From Acetobacter sp. (GTDB lineage: Bacteria; Pseudomonadota; Alphaproteobacteria; Acetobacterales; Acetobacteraceae): 64,000 nt of DNA. The stretch is from the NCBI GenBank assembly GCA_017413025.1, contig JAFPVE010000011.1, positions 62,001 to 126,000 on the forward strand, given 5' to 3'. Position 1 is the stretch's first letter. Each line of letters starts with the position of its first letter. Below the pieces are notes generated by a model that did no database searches, was not told the DNA's origin, and saw only the letters and a program-made list of their open reading frames with translations. Shown piece after piece: positions 50,882 through 59,196 of this stretch. The position numbers and the translations under genes are program-made.

Positions 50882-52300
50882 TCAACGCCCCGTCATAATA
50901 CGATCAACAAGCTGCGCAACCGTCGGTACAAATCCATTCATATAAAAGGGATCTTCTCCAAAACGCCAAGCATTAGCACCGCTAAACATTAAGTTATGAT
51001 CAACAATTTTATCTTGATCATGTCCATCCGCATGGGCAATGGCTTGAAGTGTTTTTTGGATACAGAACGAACGAGGATCTGGCTTATGCCCATTCGTATA
51101 CTCTGGTCCTTGTTGACTCCAATTAGAAAAACGACATTGCGATAAACACCCCATACATCTCGCTTGATCAGAGACAATTTCATGCGCTTTATCAGGTGTT
51201 ACAAAAATCAATGTAGAGTCAGGCGTTATGAGTGCTTTTACATATCCTTGATCTGCCCAATGTTGCACACGATGCCTATCTTCTGACGTTATGAAGACTT
51301 CACGCCCACGCTCACCAATAGGATACGGAACTGTAAACTCTTCCTGTGCCTCCACAGAAAACGCGACCTGCCGTTCTGATCGTTCCTTTAATTCCTGTAA
51401 AAAACTATTATTAACAGCAGAAGAATAAAACCCCGTTGGCGAAAAACGGTTAATATGCACATCCCCCTTACGTAACTGACGTAAGCGTTGTTTCCACGCT
51501 TCTGGAATAGGGCTTTCATGTGTTAAAAGAGGTCTTGTACCAAATTGAAAAACAATGGGACCGAGTTCATCGTTATCAATCCATGCTTCCCATTCCTCCA
51601 ACCACCAAACCCCCCCTGCCATAATAATTGGCGTTTTATGTAAACCAAACTCTCGCATAACCTGACGCAATGCGCGTACACGTTGATAAGGATCCTCCAC
51701 ACAAAGAGGATTTTCTGTATTAGAAAACCCATTATGCCCACCAGCATACCACGGATCTTCATACACAACACCACCCAGCAATTCAGAAACTTTCCGAAAA
51801 GACCTCTTCCATAAAGCACTTAATGCCCGACCTGAAGAAACAATGGGATAATAATAAACACCGAACTTAGCCGCGAGGTCTGCAAGACGATAAGGCATTC
51901 CGGCACCACAAGTTAAACCATGTATAAGCCCTGGTGCCCCTTCTAAAACACCAGAAATAACCCTTTCAGCACCCCCCATTTCCCACAAAAAATTAGCGTG
52001 AAGTCGCCCACGCCCTCCTGACATTTCATGGGCTATACGAACTTGAGAAATTCCTCCACGAATAGCATAATCAACTAACTCTTCATGTCGTTCACGACGT
52101 GTACGTCCGTGATAGATTTGGGGTACCAAATCCCCCTGATCGTCGTAGCTATCAGCATTAACAAGAGAAACTGTACCAACACCACCAGCAGCTGCCCACG
52201 CCCCCGCAGACACCCCTGTTGATATAGAGATTCCTTTTCCACCTTCAACAAGTGGCAAAACCTCCGCCCCACTCATTGTCAATGTGTTAAGTGCTTTCAT
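50882..52300 (-). CDS. Nitronate-monooxygenase-like FMN protein
   Basis: The 472-residue protein has the TIM-barrel features of the 2-nitropropane dioxygenase/nitronate monooxygenase family: GGKGISISTGVSAGAWAAAG, the GLTCGAGMPYRLADLA region, IVSSGRALSALWKR, and IIMAGGVWWLEE near the FMN phosphate site with FQFGTRPLLTHES. It is longer than classical members (about 320-380). The C-terminal extension holds CMGCLSQC, a close-set cysteine group. AGGG lies 8 bases before the ATG. It is alone between pnp and the GGDEF-EAL gene. Substrate unknown. Confidence 0.8.
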   Translation of the reverse strand: MKALNTLTMSGAEVLPLVEGGKGISISTGVSAGAWAAAGGVGTVSLVNADSYDDQGDLVPQIYHGRTRRERHEELVDYAIRGGISQVRIAHEMSGGRGRLHANFLWEMGGAERVISGVLEGAPGLIHGLTCGAGMPYRLADLAAKFGVYYYPIVSSGRALSALWKRSFRKVSELLGGVVYEDPWYAGGHNGFSNTENPLCVEDPYQRVRALRQVMREFGLHKTPIIMAGGVWWLEEWEAWIDNDELGPIVFQFGTRPLLTHESPIPEAWKQRLRQLRKGDVHINRFSPTGFYSSAVNNSFLQELKERSERQVAFSVEAQEEFTVPYPIGERGREVFITSEDRHRVQHWADQGYVKALITPDSTLIFVTPDKAHEIVSDQARCMGCLSQCRFSNWSQQGPEYTNGHKPDPRSFCIQKTLQAIAHADGHDQDKIVDHNLMFSGANAWRFGEDPFYMNGFVPTVAQLVDRIMTGR

Positions 52301-52381
52301 TGTTACCCTATCGTGATCTTGCTTTAACTGACATACGAATTACTGACAATCACTCTCCTCCGTCACAAAATAAAGATCTTG

Positions 52382-54553
52382 TTATACCAGTGACATATCT
52401 TTATCACGAGGTCGAGACATTTCAGAACGTGCTGGCTTCTCACCAACAATAGCCGTAATATCTTCCCCTGTCGCTTGATCCACAACCCGCATAGACAACT
52501 TCACTTTACCACGATCATCAAAGCCAACAATTTTTACTTTAACAATATCTCCCTCTTTCACCACATCTGTTGTACGCGCAACACGACTACCGGTTAGCTC
52601 GGAAATATGCACTAAACCATCACGTGTGCCAAGAAAATTAACAAACGCACCAAATTCAGCTGTTTTTACAACTTTTCCTTCATAAATTTTTCCCAATTCT
52701 GGATCGGCAACAATACCATGAATCCTCTCAAGTGCTTTATTTATCTGATCTTCTGATGTCGACGCTATGGTAATCGTGCCATCATCATCAATATCGATTT
52801 TAGAACCAGAATATTCAACAATTTCACGAATCACTTTACCGCCAGAACCAATAACATCACGAATTTTCTCCCGCGGGATTTTAAGCGTCGTAATACGTGG
52901 TGCCCTCGCAGAAACCGTTGGACGAGGCGCCGCAATGGCGCCTGACATTTCGTTCAAAATATGCATACGTCCTTCCCGCGCTTGTGCCAAAGCAAACTTC
53001 ATAATTTCAGGTGTAATAGACGTAATTTTGATATCCATTTGAAGTGCTGTTACACCCTGCGTTGTTCCAGCCACTTTAAAATCCATATCCCCAAGATGAT
53101 CCTCATCGCCAAGAATATCGGAAAGAATAATAAATTTTTCACCTTCTTTAATAAGCCCCATAGCAATACCTGCCACAGGTCTTTTAAGTGGCACACCTGC
53201 ATCCATTAACGATAAAGACCCACCACACACAGATGCCATAGACGAAGAACCATTACTTTCTGTAATTTCAGAAACCACACGCACGGTATAAGGAAACTCC
53301 TTACGATCTGGCATAAGCGGATGAATCGCACGCCATGCTAATTTACCATGTCCAATTTCACGTCGACCTGGAGAACCAACACGCCCACATTCTCCGACAG
53401 AAAAAGGTGGAAAATTATAGTGTAATAAGAAATTACTTCGGTATTCTCCTTCAAGCACATCAATAATTTGCTCATCTTGTGCTGTACCAAGAGTTGTAAC
53501 AACCAAAGCCTGTGTCTCACCACGTGTAAATAAAGCAGACCCATGAACGCGAGGTAACACACCAACTTCAGAGACAATCGGACGTATTGTCACAAGATCA
53601 CGCCCATCAATTCGCTGACCCGTTTCAAGAATAGACGTTCGAACAACATCTGCTTCTAAGTCTTTAATAAGAGGCTGAGCTGCAACAACATCAAGTTCTA
53701 ACGCCGTTAGTTTTTCAGCTATCTCTTCTCTAACATTTTTTAGCTTCTCATAACGAATTTGCTTTTGCTTCTCCTGATAAGCCTCTGCGATAGAAGCACG
53801 TCCAATTTCGTGGATTTTTTGACGCAGAAGCTGAGTATGCGGGTTTTCCTCTGGTAATGGCCACGGCTCTTTTGCCGCATGTTCTGCTAAAACAATAATT
53901 GCTTCAATAACAGGTCGAAAGCCATCATGACCAAAAGTGACTGCATCAAGCATAATTTCTTCCGAAAGCTCTGACGCTTCAGACTCCACCATCAACACGC
54001 CTTCCGCTGTCCCAGCAACAACAAGATCGAGTTTGCTTTCTTTCATTTCGCTGATCGTAGGGTTAAGAATAAAAGTACCCTCCTTAAAACCTACACGTGC
54101 CGCCCCAATAGGACCAAAAAAAGGAATACCTGATAACGTTAACGCCGCAGAACACCCAACAAGAGCAGCAATAGCGGGATCGTTTTCCATATCGTGCGTT
54201 AATACAGTCGCGATCACCTGAACTTCGTTACAAAACCCTTCAGGGAAAAGAGGACGAATAGGACGGTCAATTAACCGTGATATAAGAGTTTCATGTTCAG
54301 AAGGACGCCCCTCACGTTTAAAAAAACCAGAGGGTATTTTACCTACCGCGTAAGTTTTTTCTTGGTAATTGACTGTCAACGGAAAGAAATCTTGCCCTGG
54401 TTTTAGCGTGCGGTCTCCTACAACAGTACACAATACCATAGTTTCACCATAGGTGACCGTCACAGCCCCATCAGCCTGACGAGCTATTTTGCCAGTTTCT
54501 AACACAAGTTTACGACCAGCCCATTCAATTTCTTTACGATAGTAATTAAACAT
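52382..54553 (-). CDS. pnp: Polynucleotide phosphorylase
   Basis: PNPase is the 3'-5' phosphorolytic exoribonuclease of the degradosome. The 723-residue protein has the two RNase PH-like cores (about 1-230 and 305-545; [14 protein letters not shown] motif seen as [15 protein letters not shown]). The KH domain is at about 555-615 ([20 protein letters not shown]) and S1 at about 620-695 ([20 protein letters not shown]). A short acidic/basic tail follows. It lies downstream of rpsO, the usual rpsO-pnp pairing. Confidence 0.97.
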   Translation of the reverse strand: MFNYYRKEIEWAGRKLVLETGKIARQADGAVTVTYGETMVLCTVVGDRTLKPGQDFFPLTVNYQEKTYAVGKIPSGFFKREGRPSEHETLISRLIDRPIRPLFPEGFCNEVQVIATVLTHDMENDPAIAALVGCSAALTLSGIPFFGPIGAARVGFKEGTFILNPTISEMKESKLDLVVAGTAEGVLMVESEASELSEEIMLDAVTFGHDGFRPVIEAIIVLAEHAAKEPWPLPEENPHTQLLRQKIHEIGRASIAEAYQEKQKQIRYEKLKNVREEIAEKLTALELDVVAAQPLIKDLEADVVRTSILETGQRIDGRDLVTIRPIVSEVGVLPRVHGSALFTRGETQALVVTTLGTAQDEQIIDVLEGEYRSNFLLHYNFPPFSVGECGRVGSPGRREIGHGKLAWRAIHPLMPDRKEFPYTVRVVSEITESNGSSSMASVCGGSLSLMDAGVPLKRPVAGIAMGLIKEGEKFIILSDILGDEDHLGDMDFKVAGTTQGVTALQMDIKITSITPEIMKFALAQAREGRMHILNEMSGAIAAPRPTVSARAPRITTLKIPREKIRDVIGSGGKVIREIVEYSGSKIDIDDDGTITIASTSEDQINKALERIHGIVADPELGKIYEGKVVKTAEFGAFVNFLGTRDGLVHISELTGSRVARTTDVVKEGDIVKVKIVGFDDRGKVKLSMRVVDQATGEDITAIVGEKPARSEMSRPRDKDMSLV

Positions 54554-54734
54554 TCCTTAAACCTCTAATATCCAAGCGACTACCACCACAATCCAAAAAA
54601 CATGGCTTTCAAATATTTTTTTACATCATTTGTCGTAGTTTACCATAAAACCTTCAAACGTATCACTTAACTTTTAAGAATAACTTATCTAGCCAATTAA
54701 CGCGCTCTTAACGACTAAAAACAAACGCGCCCAC

Positions 54735-54770
54735 GGTCCACCTCTCCTTAAAAAATTGAGAGTGTGGACC
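54735..54770 (-). promoter_or_regulatory. Hairpin in the rpsO-pnp intergenic region
   Basis: GGTCCAC+CTCTC (54735-54746) pairs with GAGAG+T+GTGGACC (54758-54770), giving 12 pairs with one bulged T. It sits 30 bases past the rpsO stop. No T tract follows on the minus strand. In Escherichia coli an RNase III-cut hairpin in the same place controls pnp, so this may be its counterpart; that is inference. Confidence 0.45.
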
Positions 54771-54799
54771 ATCTTGGCAACCACGTCAAACAAACAGCC

Positions 54800-55069
54800 C
54801 TAACGACGCAAACCCAAACGCGTAATTAATGTTTGGTACCGTTCTTGACTCTTTCTACGCAAGTAATCAAGCAAACGACGGCGTCGACTTACTAAAATCA
54901 ACAAACCACGACGAGAGTGAAAATCCTTTTTATGACTCTCAAGATGTTCCGTCAGGTTTTTAATACGCTCCGTCAAAATCGCAACTTGCACTTCAGGTGA
55001 ACCAGTATCAGACTGATTCGTCTTATATTCATCAATTAATGCTGCACGGCGTTCTGCAGTAATCGACAT
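54800..55069 (-). CDS. rpsO: 30S ribosomal protein S15
   Basis: S15 binds 16S rRNA early in 30S assembly. The 89-residue sequence ([48 protein letters not shown]) is typical. The ATG at 55069 has GGAG 7 bases upstream; a GTG at 55072 in frame is less likely. It starts 14 bases after the truB stop, giving truB-rpsO-pnp. Confidence 0.97.
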   Translation of the reverse strand: MSITAERRAALIDEYKTNQSDTGSPEVQVAILTERIKNLTEHLESHKKDFHSRRGLLILVSRRRRLLDYLRRKSQERYQTLITRLGLRR

Positions 55070-55083
55070 CACTCATCTCCATT

Positions 55084-56031
55084 CTAAAAATTAAAAACCC
55101 TTACAGGCTTCAGACATCCTTCAACAAGACGCCCAATACCTATAACACGATCTCCCTCCATGATACGAACGATATCATCACCAACAAACGTAGTTGAGGA
55201 AAGACATCTCTTTTTATTTTCTGAGAGACTTCCCAGATGTATACAAGGTACAGAACGACCTTGACGCACAGAGAGAACTTCTTCTCGTGTGAGAAACACC
55301 GCCGGGATGTCGACCAGCGCCACCTCTACCGAACAAAGAAGATCGGAGGGAACAAAAGAAGTATCATCCTTAAAAACAAGTTTATCAAGCCCCAAAGCAC
55401 GATCTTGCGTAAAAGATCCGACTTGCAAACGCCGTAAAGCAACAATATGCCCCACAGTTCCACAAGCAAGAGCCAAGTCTCGTGCTAATGCACGCATATA
55501 AACTCCTTTACCAGATTCAACCTCAAATAATGCAGTATCAGCATTTAGCCGTTTCGTCAATTCAAAGCGTTTCACACGCGCTAAACGCGGGGACAATTCA
55601 ACCACATGCCCCTGACGTGCCATATGGTAAGCACGCTTTCCACCTATTTTAAGAGCTGAAAAAATAGGTGGTCTTTGAAGAATATCCCCCGTTAAACGAG
55701 GTAAAACAGACTGAATTTGTGCATTCGTTGGTCTGACATCAGAATAACCTGTTACATTTCCCTCTGCATCATCACTATCACGCGATTCCCCAAACCGTAA
55801 GATAAACTGATAAATTTTTGTCCCTTCCATAACATAAGGGATTGTTTTCGTTGCCTCCCCAAAAGCCAAAGGAAGAACCCCCGTTGCCAAAGGGTCTAAC
55901 GTGCCAGCATGCCCTACTTTTTGTGCATTCAAAACACGCCGGGCGTACCCGACAACCTGTGTCGACGTCATACCAGAAGGCTTATCAATAATAAGCCACC
56001 CGTTTAAGGGCAGTCCTCTTTTACGGCGCAT
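55084..56031 (-). CDS. truB: tRNA pseudouridine(55) synthase
   Basis: TruB makes pseudouridine 55 in the T-loop of tRNA. The 315-residue protein has GWLIIDKPSGMTSTQVV, the catalytic Asp in HAGTLDPLATGVLPLAFGEA, IYQFILRFGESRDSDDAEG and GVYMRALARDLALACG. It is the first of truB-rpsO-pnp and divergent from the unknown lipoprotein gene across 317 bases. Confidence 0.96.
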   Translation of the reverse strand: MRRKRGLPLNGWLIIDKPSGMTSTQVVGYARRVLNAQKVGHAGTLDPLATGVLPLAFGEATKTIPYVMEGTKIYQFILRFGESRDSDDAEGNVTGYSDVRPTNAQIQSVLPRLTGDILQRPPIFSALKIGGKRAYHMARQGHVVELSPRLARVKRFELTKRLNADTALFEVESGKGVYMRALARDLALACGTVGHIVALRRLQVGSFTQDRALGLDKLVFKDDTSFVPSDLLCSVEVALVDIPAVFLTREEVLSVRQGRSVPCIHLGSLSENKKRCLSSTTFVGDDIVRIMEGDRVIGIGRLVEGCLKPVRVFNF

Positions 56032-56348
56032 TATAAATACCTAACTGTCAAAACACAAAAACTCTTAATAACCTCAATGTTATCCCACATTACCCCTTTC
56101 ACCCCTGTCAAACCAAATCAACCGGAAGAACAGAAAATGACACCCCAAAGATATGACTGTTTTTTCTGATAAATAAATTAACATGAACAACACAAACCTC
56201 ACGGTTTTCCACAGGTATATCCTATAGGCAAATATAGGCAAAAAAACACTTTACAAAATGACGACGCAACCGGTAAACATCTATAAGTTTCTTCCCATCA
56301 GTGGACATGACGTACCTAAAAAATTTTTATGAAACAGGAAACCATTTC
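56032..56348. other. Divergent gap upstream of the unknown lipoprotein gene
   Basis: No gene is evident in these 317 bases. Features seen are a near-repeat of ATAGGCAAATATAGGCAAA around 56224-56242 and a single DnaA-box-like TTTTCCACA near 56205. An in-frame ATG at 56307 is less well placed than 56349. Promoters for truB and the lipoprotein gene must lie here. Confidence 0.35.
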
Positions 56349-57581
56349 ATGAAAAAAAGTACCCCCACTTTCAAATTTTTATTAACACTTGGTCTTTTTG
56401 TTTCTCTTTCTGGCTGTGCTGGATGGGGAAGATGGAACGATAGTTGGAACAACATCACAGGCGGTGTTAGAGATTACGGGCAATATCCAATGCCCAACGC
56501 TCAAACCTGTTTTACAAACCCAACACTGGTCGCTGCCAAACAACAAGGGCTTTATGATTTAGCATTTCAGAAAGCAAGACAAGGGATACCCACGATACTA
56601 CTCGTCAAAAATTATCTGATCCCCGCGACAAACCAGCTTTTTGTCAACAACAACCCTCAACCCCTCAATACCCTCTACGCCCAAATCCAGCCACAAACGC
56701 TCGCTAACTTTATGATCGGCTGTAACGAAGTTATCGTTAAAGAAAGACAACAACTTGTGCAAGAAAGACAACAACTTGTGCAAGAAAGAGCTCAACTTAT
56801 ACAAGATGTCAATAACCAACGCAACCAAATAGCCCAATGGCAAAACTACCTCAACACCACACCAGCTCCTCAACCAACACTCCAAACTTTTCAAGAAAGC
56901 TATGTAACAGCGCACCAAGAGATAGGAAAAGCAGAGGATGCTATTGGAAATATATATCAAGGGAAGCCTATGCTTCTCTTTTTGGTTCTATGCTTATATA
57001 CACCGGTTGATCAACAAGAGAATTTTCTCAACATCAACACCATACAAGGCTTACAAAACTTCCAACAACAATTGCAGCAACGTCACCTTATGACAGGTCC
57101 ACCACCAGAAATACCCCAAATCAATTGGGAACAATATAAAATAACATTTAGCAGTATCTTCGTGGGTGCCATCGAACGTGTATTAGACCCATCACTTATA
57201 AAAACATCCATCAGAAAACTTGAACAACAATTACAGGAAGTCCACCAACAATTACAAAAAATACACCAACAATTACAAGGAATCCACCAAGCATTTTATG
57301 GCTCTCACCCTCACACAATGTTAAGAGAGTCACAAGCAACTATGGCTTCACCGTCAGCCGACATCAAATTTTGGGAATCTCTGCCATATCATGGCACTCC
57401 TGGTTCTCTAGGAATCATTAACTGGGATAAAGCTCTTATCGCAGTACAACATGGAAATTATATGCCTCTCATAGCCATTTATTCACAAATGCAGCCTCAA
57501 ACATGGCGCAATTATTTCGTCGACCTTTATAAATGGGGACAAAAAATGCATATAAAAGCAAAAATAAACACAATATACTAA
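56349..57581 (+). CDS. Unknown lipoprotein with two heptad minisatellites and an internal duplication
   Basis: I do not recognise this 410-residue protein. It has a lipoprotein signal with lipobox LSGC (about residue 23). A first coiled coil is built from three 7-residue repeats (132-152: ERQQLVQ, ERQQLVQ, ERAQLIQ), and a second from three (293-313: QQLQEVH, QQLQKIH, QQLQGIH). A motif around 105-122 (PLNTLYAQIQPQTLANFM) recurs at 372-389 (PLIAIYSQMQPQTWRNYF), so the globular parts flanking the coils look duplicated. ATG 56349 has AGGAAA 9 bases upstream. The composition is Gln-rich, with no Asp/Glu catalytic motif. An elongated envelope protein anchored in the outer membrane is a reasonable inference. 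Confidence 0.75.
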   Translation: MKKSTPTFKFLLTLGLFVSLSGCAGWGRWNDSWNNITGGVRDYGQYPMPNAQTCFTNPTLVAAKQQGLYDLAFQKARQGIPTILLVKNYLIPATNQLFVNNNPQPLNTLYAQIQPQTLANFMIGCNEVIVKERQQLVQERQQLVQERAQLIQDVNNQRNQIAQWQNYLNTTPAPQPTLQTFQESYVTAHQEIGKAEDAIGNIYQGKPMLLFLVLCLYTPVDQQENFLNINTIQGLQNFQQQLQQRHLMTGPPPEIPQINWEQYKITFSSIFVGAIERVLDPSLIKTSIRKLEQQLQEVHQQLQKIHQQLQGIHQAFYGSHPHTMLRESQATMASPSADIKFWESLPYHGTPGSLGIINWDKALIAVQHGNYMPLIAIYSQMQPQTWRNYFVDLYKWGQKMHIKAKINTIY

Positions 57582-57610
57582 TATGACGTATCTGTTAGTT
57601 CTATGCAGCT

Positions 57611-57820
57611 ATGGATAGACGTTTGAAACGTGTCTTATTCTTCTTAACCCAAATACCCATCTGGCTGTTTATTGGGTGTTTCTTTGGGAGTGTTTTGCTT
57701 GGCTCGCCCCTCCCATGCCACGCCCAAACATTCAATAGCGGGGGCATACTCTCACAACAAACGCGCCTCGCTCAAGATTCCTCGCCGGCAGCAGAACAAT
57801 TTAGTCGGGTATATGCGTAG
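57611..57820 (+). CDS. Small exported protein, function unknown
   Basis: This 69-residue frame follows the lipoprotein gene by 29 bases. It has a basic start (MDRRLKRVLFF), a long hydrophobic stretch (about 8-35) and a likely signal-peptidase site after CHA (about 39), leaving a mature part of only 30 residues. The ribosome binding site is weak. It could be a small secreted peptide or the remnant of a longer exported protein. No family was recognised. Confidence 0.45.
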   Translation: MDRRLKRVLFFLTQIPIWLFIGCFFGSVLLGSPLPCHAQTFNSGGILSQQTRLAQDSSPAAEQFSRVYA

Positions 57821-57946
57821 ATTTTAAAAAATAAAGTTTTGGATCGTGAAACCCTATTCCGTCATGACTTTATGATGTATATCCTTCACCATATGTGGTA
57901 AGGTCTTATAATCTTATAAACTAATCTTTAAAAGAATGGTTCGATC

Positions 57947-58273
57947 ATGTATCATAGGCATGCTGTAAGCGTATTCAACAAATACATAAACACACAAAGA
58001 GATGATCAAGTGTTTTATAGACGTATCGTAACACCCCTCGCTATGACGGCATCGCTTTTTTTAGTCGCGTGTTCTTCGGGGCATTTACAACATCACCCCG
58101 CACTCGATGAAGTTGCTGTACCTGTCAAGCCTATAGGGCAAAATAGTGTAGGACAAAATGGATCTATGATAAAACCTATTCAACAACACGCCGTTCAATC
58201 ACGCCGGCAAAAAGGGAAACAAACGCAAAAAATGCCTCCCATTTTATTTGGTACCCCTAGTTGTTGCCTCTAA
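57947..58273 (+). CDS. Small lipoprotein, function unknown
   Basis: The 108-residue frame contains a lipoprotein signal with lipobox LVAC (about residues 39-42), then a basic, Gln/His/Pro-rich mature part ending in SCCL. An unusually long stretch precedes the signal. An in-frame GTG at 58010 with AGAGA upstream would give a normal-length signal (MFYRRIVTPLAM...) and may be the true start. No family was recognised. It lies 126 bases after the small exported protein, on the same strand. Confidence 0.5.
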   Translation: MYHRHAVSVFNKYINTQRDDQVFYRRIVTPLAMTASLFLVACSSGHLQHHPALDEVAVPVKPIGQNSVGQNGSMIKPIQQHAVQSRRQKGKQTQKMPPILFGTPSCCL

Positions 58274-58511
58274 TATATTACAAAACACACTCATGGGTAT
58301 AATGCTGTTTGTTTATATTCTGTATTACAGTGACAGCGTATGAAGAAGGGCTGTCAAGCTATAAAATAGTAAAAAAAACGTCTTTATTTTATTCAGCTTA
58401 TTCAGGGTAAAGCCTGTCATTTGTTTAAGAAAAAAACTCTATTCTTGTTTTTAACAACAGAAAGCGTTAACTCTTTTCAGAATGAATGACATCTTGCAGA
58501 GGGAGAGTCTT

Positions 58512-58943
58512 ATGTCCACGGAAAAAGAAGAAAACGGTTATCCGCAACAGGTTATTTCTGAATTTCTTTATGAAAGGTACCGTTTATGTTTTCTTATTTT
58601 GCTCTATCTTGTCAAAAACAATGCGATTCATAAAGAAGTACCTATGTGGTGCTTTCTTCAAGAGTTAGTTCAACCTTTTTTAGAACAAAAATTAGGCAAG
58701 GAAACGCCGGAAGAACACTCTACTGAAACATTTTCCGGCGCAGAAGTTGCCTTTTTACGAAAAGTCTCAACTAATAACTCTCAAGAAGACAATGAACAGC
58801 TTCTTAAACTCCTCAATACCGATGGCTTCAAATTTGTTAAAAGAGGAGATGTTTATTTATGGCCTGATAACAATCTTGAAAAATTTGAATGTAAGCTGAG
58901 TGTTCAGGGAAAAATGACATTAGACGCCTTTAACCAGCCCTAG
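58512..58943 (+). CDS. Cytoplasmic protein of unknown function
   Basis: This 143-residue protein has no signal peptide and no motif I recognise. ATG 58512 is preferred because GGGAGAG lies 5-8 bases upstream; ATG 58482 in frame would add 10 residues. The N-terminal half looks helical and hydrophobic (YRLCFLILLYLVKNNAIH), like a winged-helix or four-helix core. The C-terminal half (GFKFVKRGDVYLWPDNN) looks beta-rich. Codon use is not obviously foreign. It lies between the small lipoprotein and metH. Confidence 0.6.
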   Translation: MSTEKEENGYPQQVISEFLYERYRLCFLILLYLVKNNAIHKEVPMWCFLQELVQPFLEQKLGKETPEEHSTETFSGAEVAFLRKVSTNNSQEDNEQLLKLLNTDGFKFVKRGDVYLWPDNNLEKFECKLSVQGKMTLDAFNQP

Positions 58944-59196
58944 CGTCAACACTCTCTGATCAATCACGTTATTATAACGTTATTATAAAAACTCTCTCAA
59001 AACGTTTTCTTAAGGAGTTCTTTTATAAAAATTTCTTGTTGAATAACGAACAACAAATATAAATTGACACCAGCACACGTATGGTTTTTACGCGTTCTTT
59101 TTTACGCAGGCGTAATGTATACGTATATGTGTATGGTTATTGTTTTTAGTAACATTGTTTTTGTAAAATTATTTTTAATTTTTTGATGGATTTTGC
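58944..59196. other. AT-rich leader region of metH
   Basis: This region contains a short direct repeat of TTATTATAACG-like sequence (58968-58990) and a G/T-rich stretch just before metH. I looked for a B12-box (GCCACTG) typical of cobalamin riboswitches and did not find one. No SAM riboswitch pattern was recognised. Confidence 0.4.

Noticed and set aside
56200..56214. DnaA box near 56205 as part of an origin
   Set aside because: A single imperfect match (TTTTCCACA) without neighbours and far from dnaA; expected by chance in AT-rich DNA.
58944..59196. Cobalamin or SAM riboswitch upstream of metH
   Set aside because: No B12-box and no recognisable conserved core; the leader is AT-rich with only a short direct repeat.
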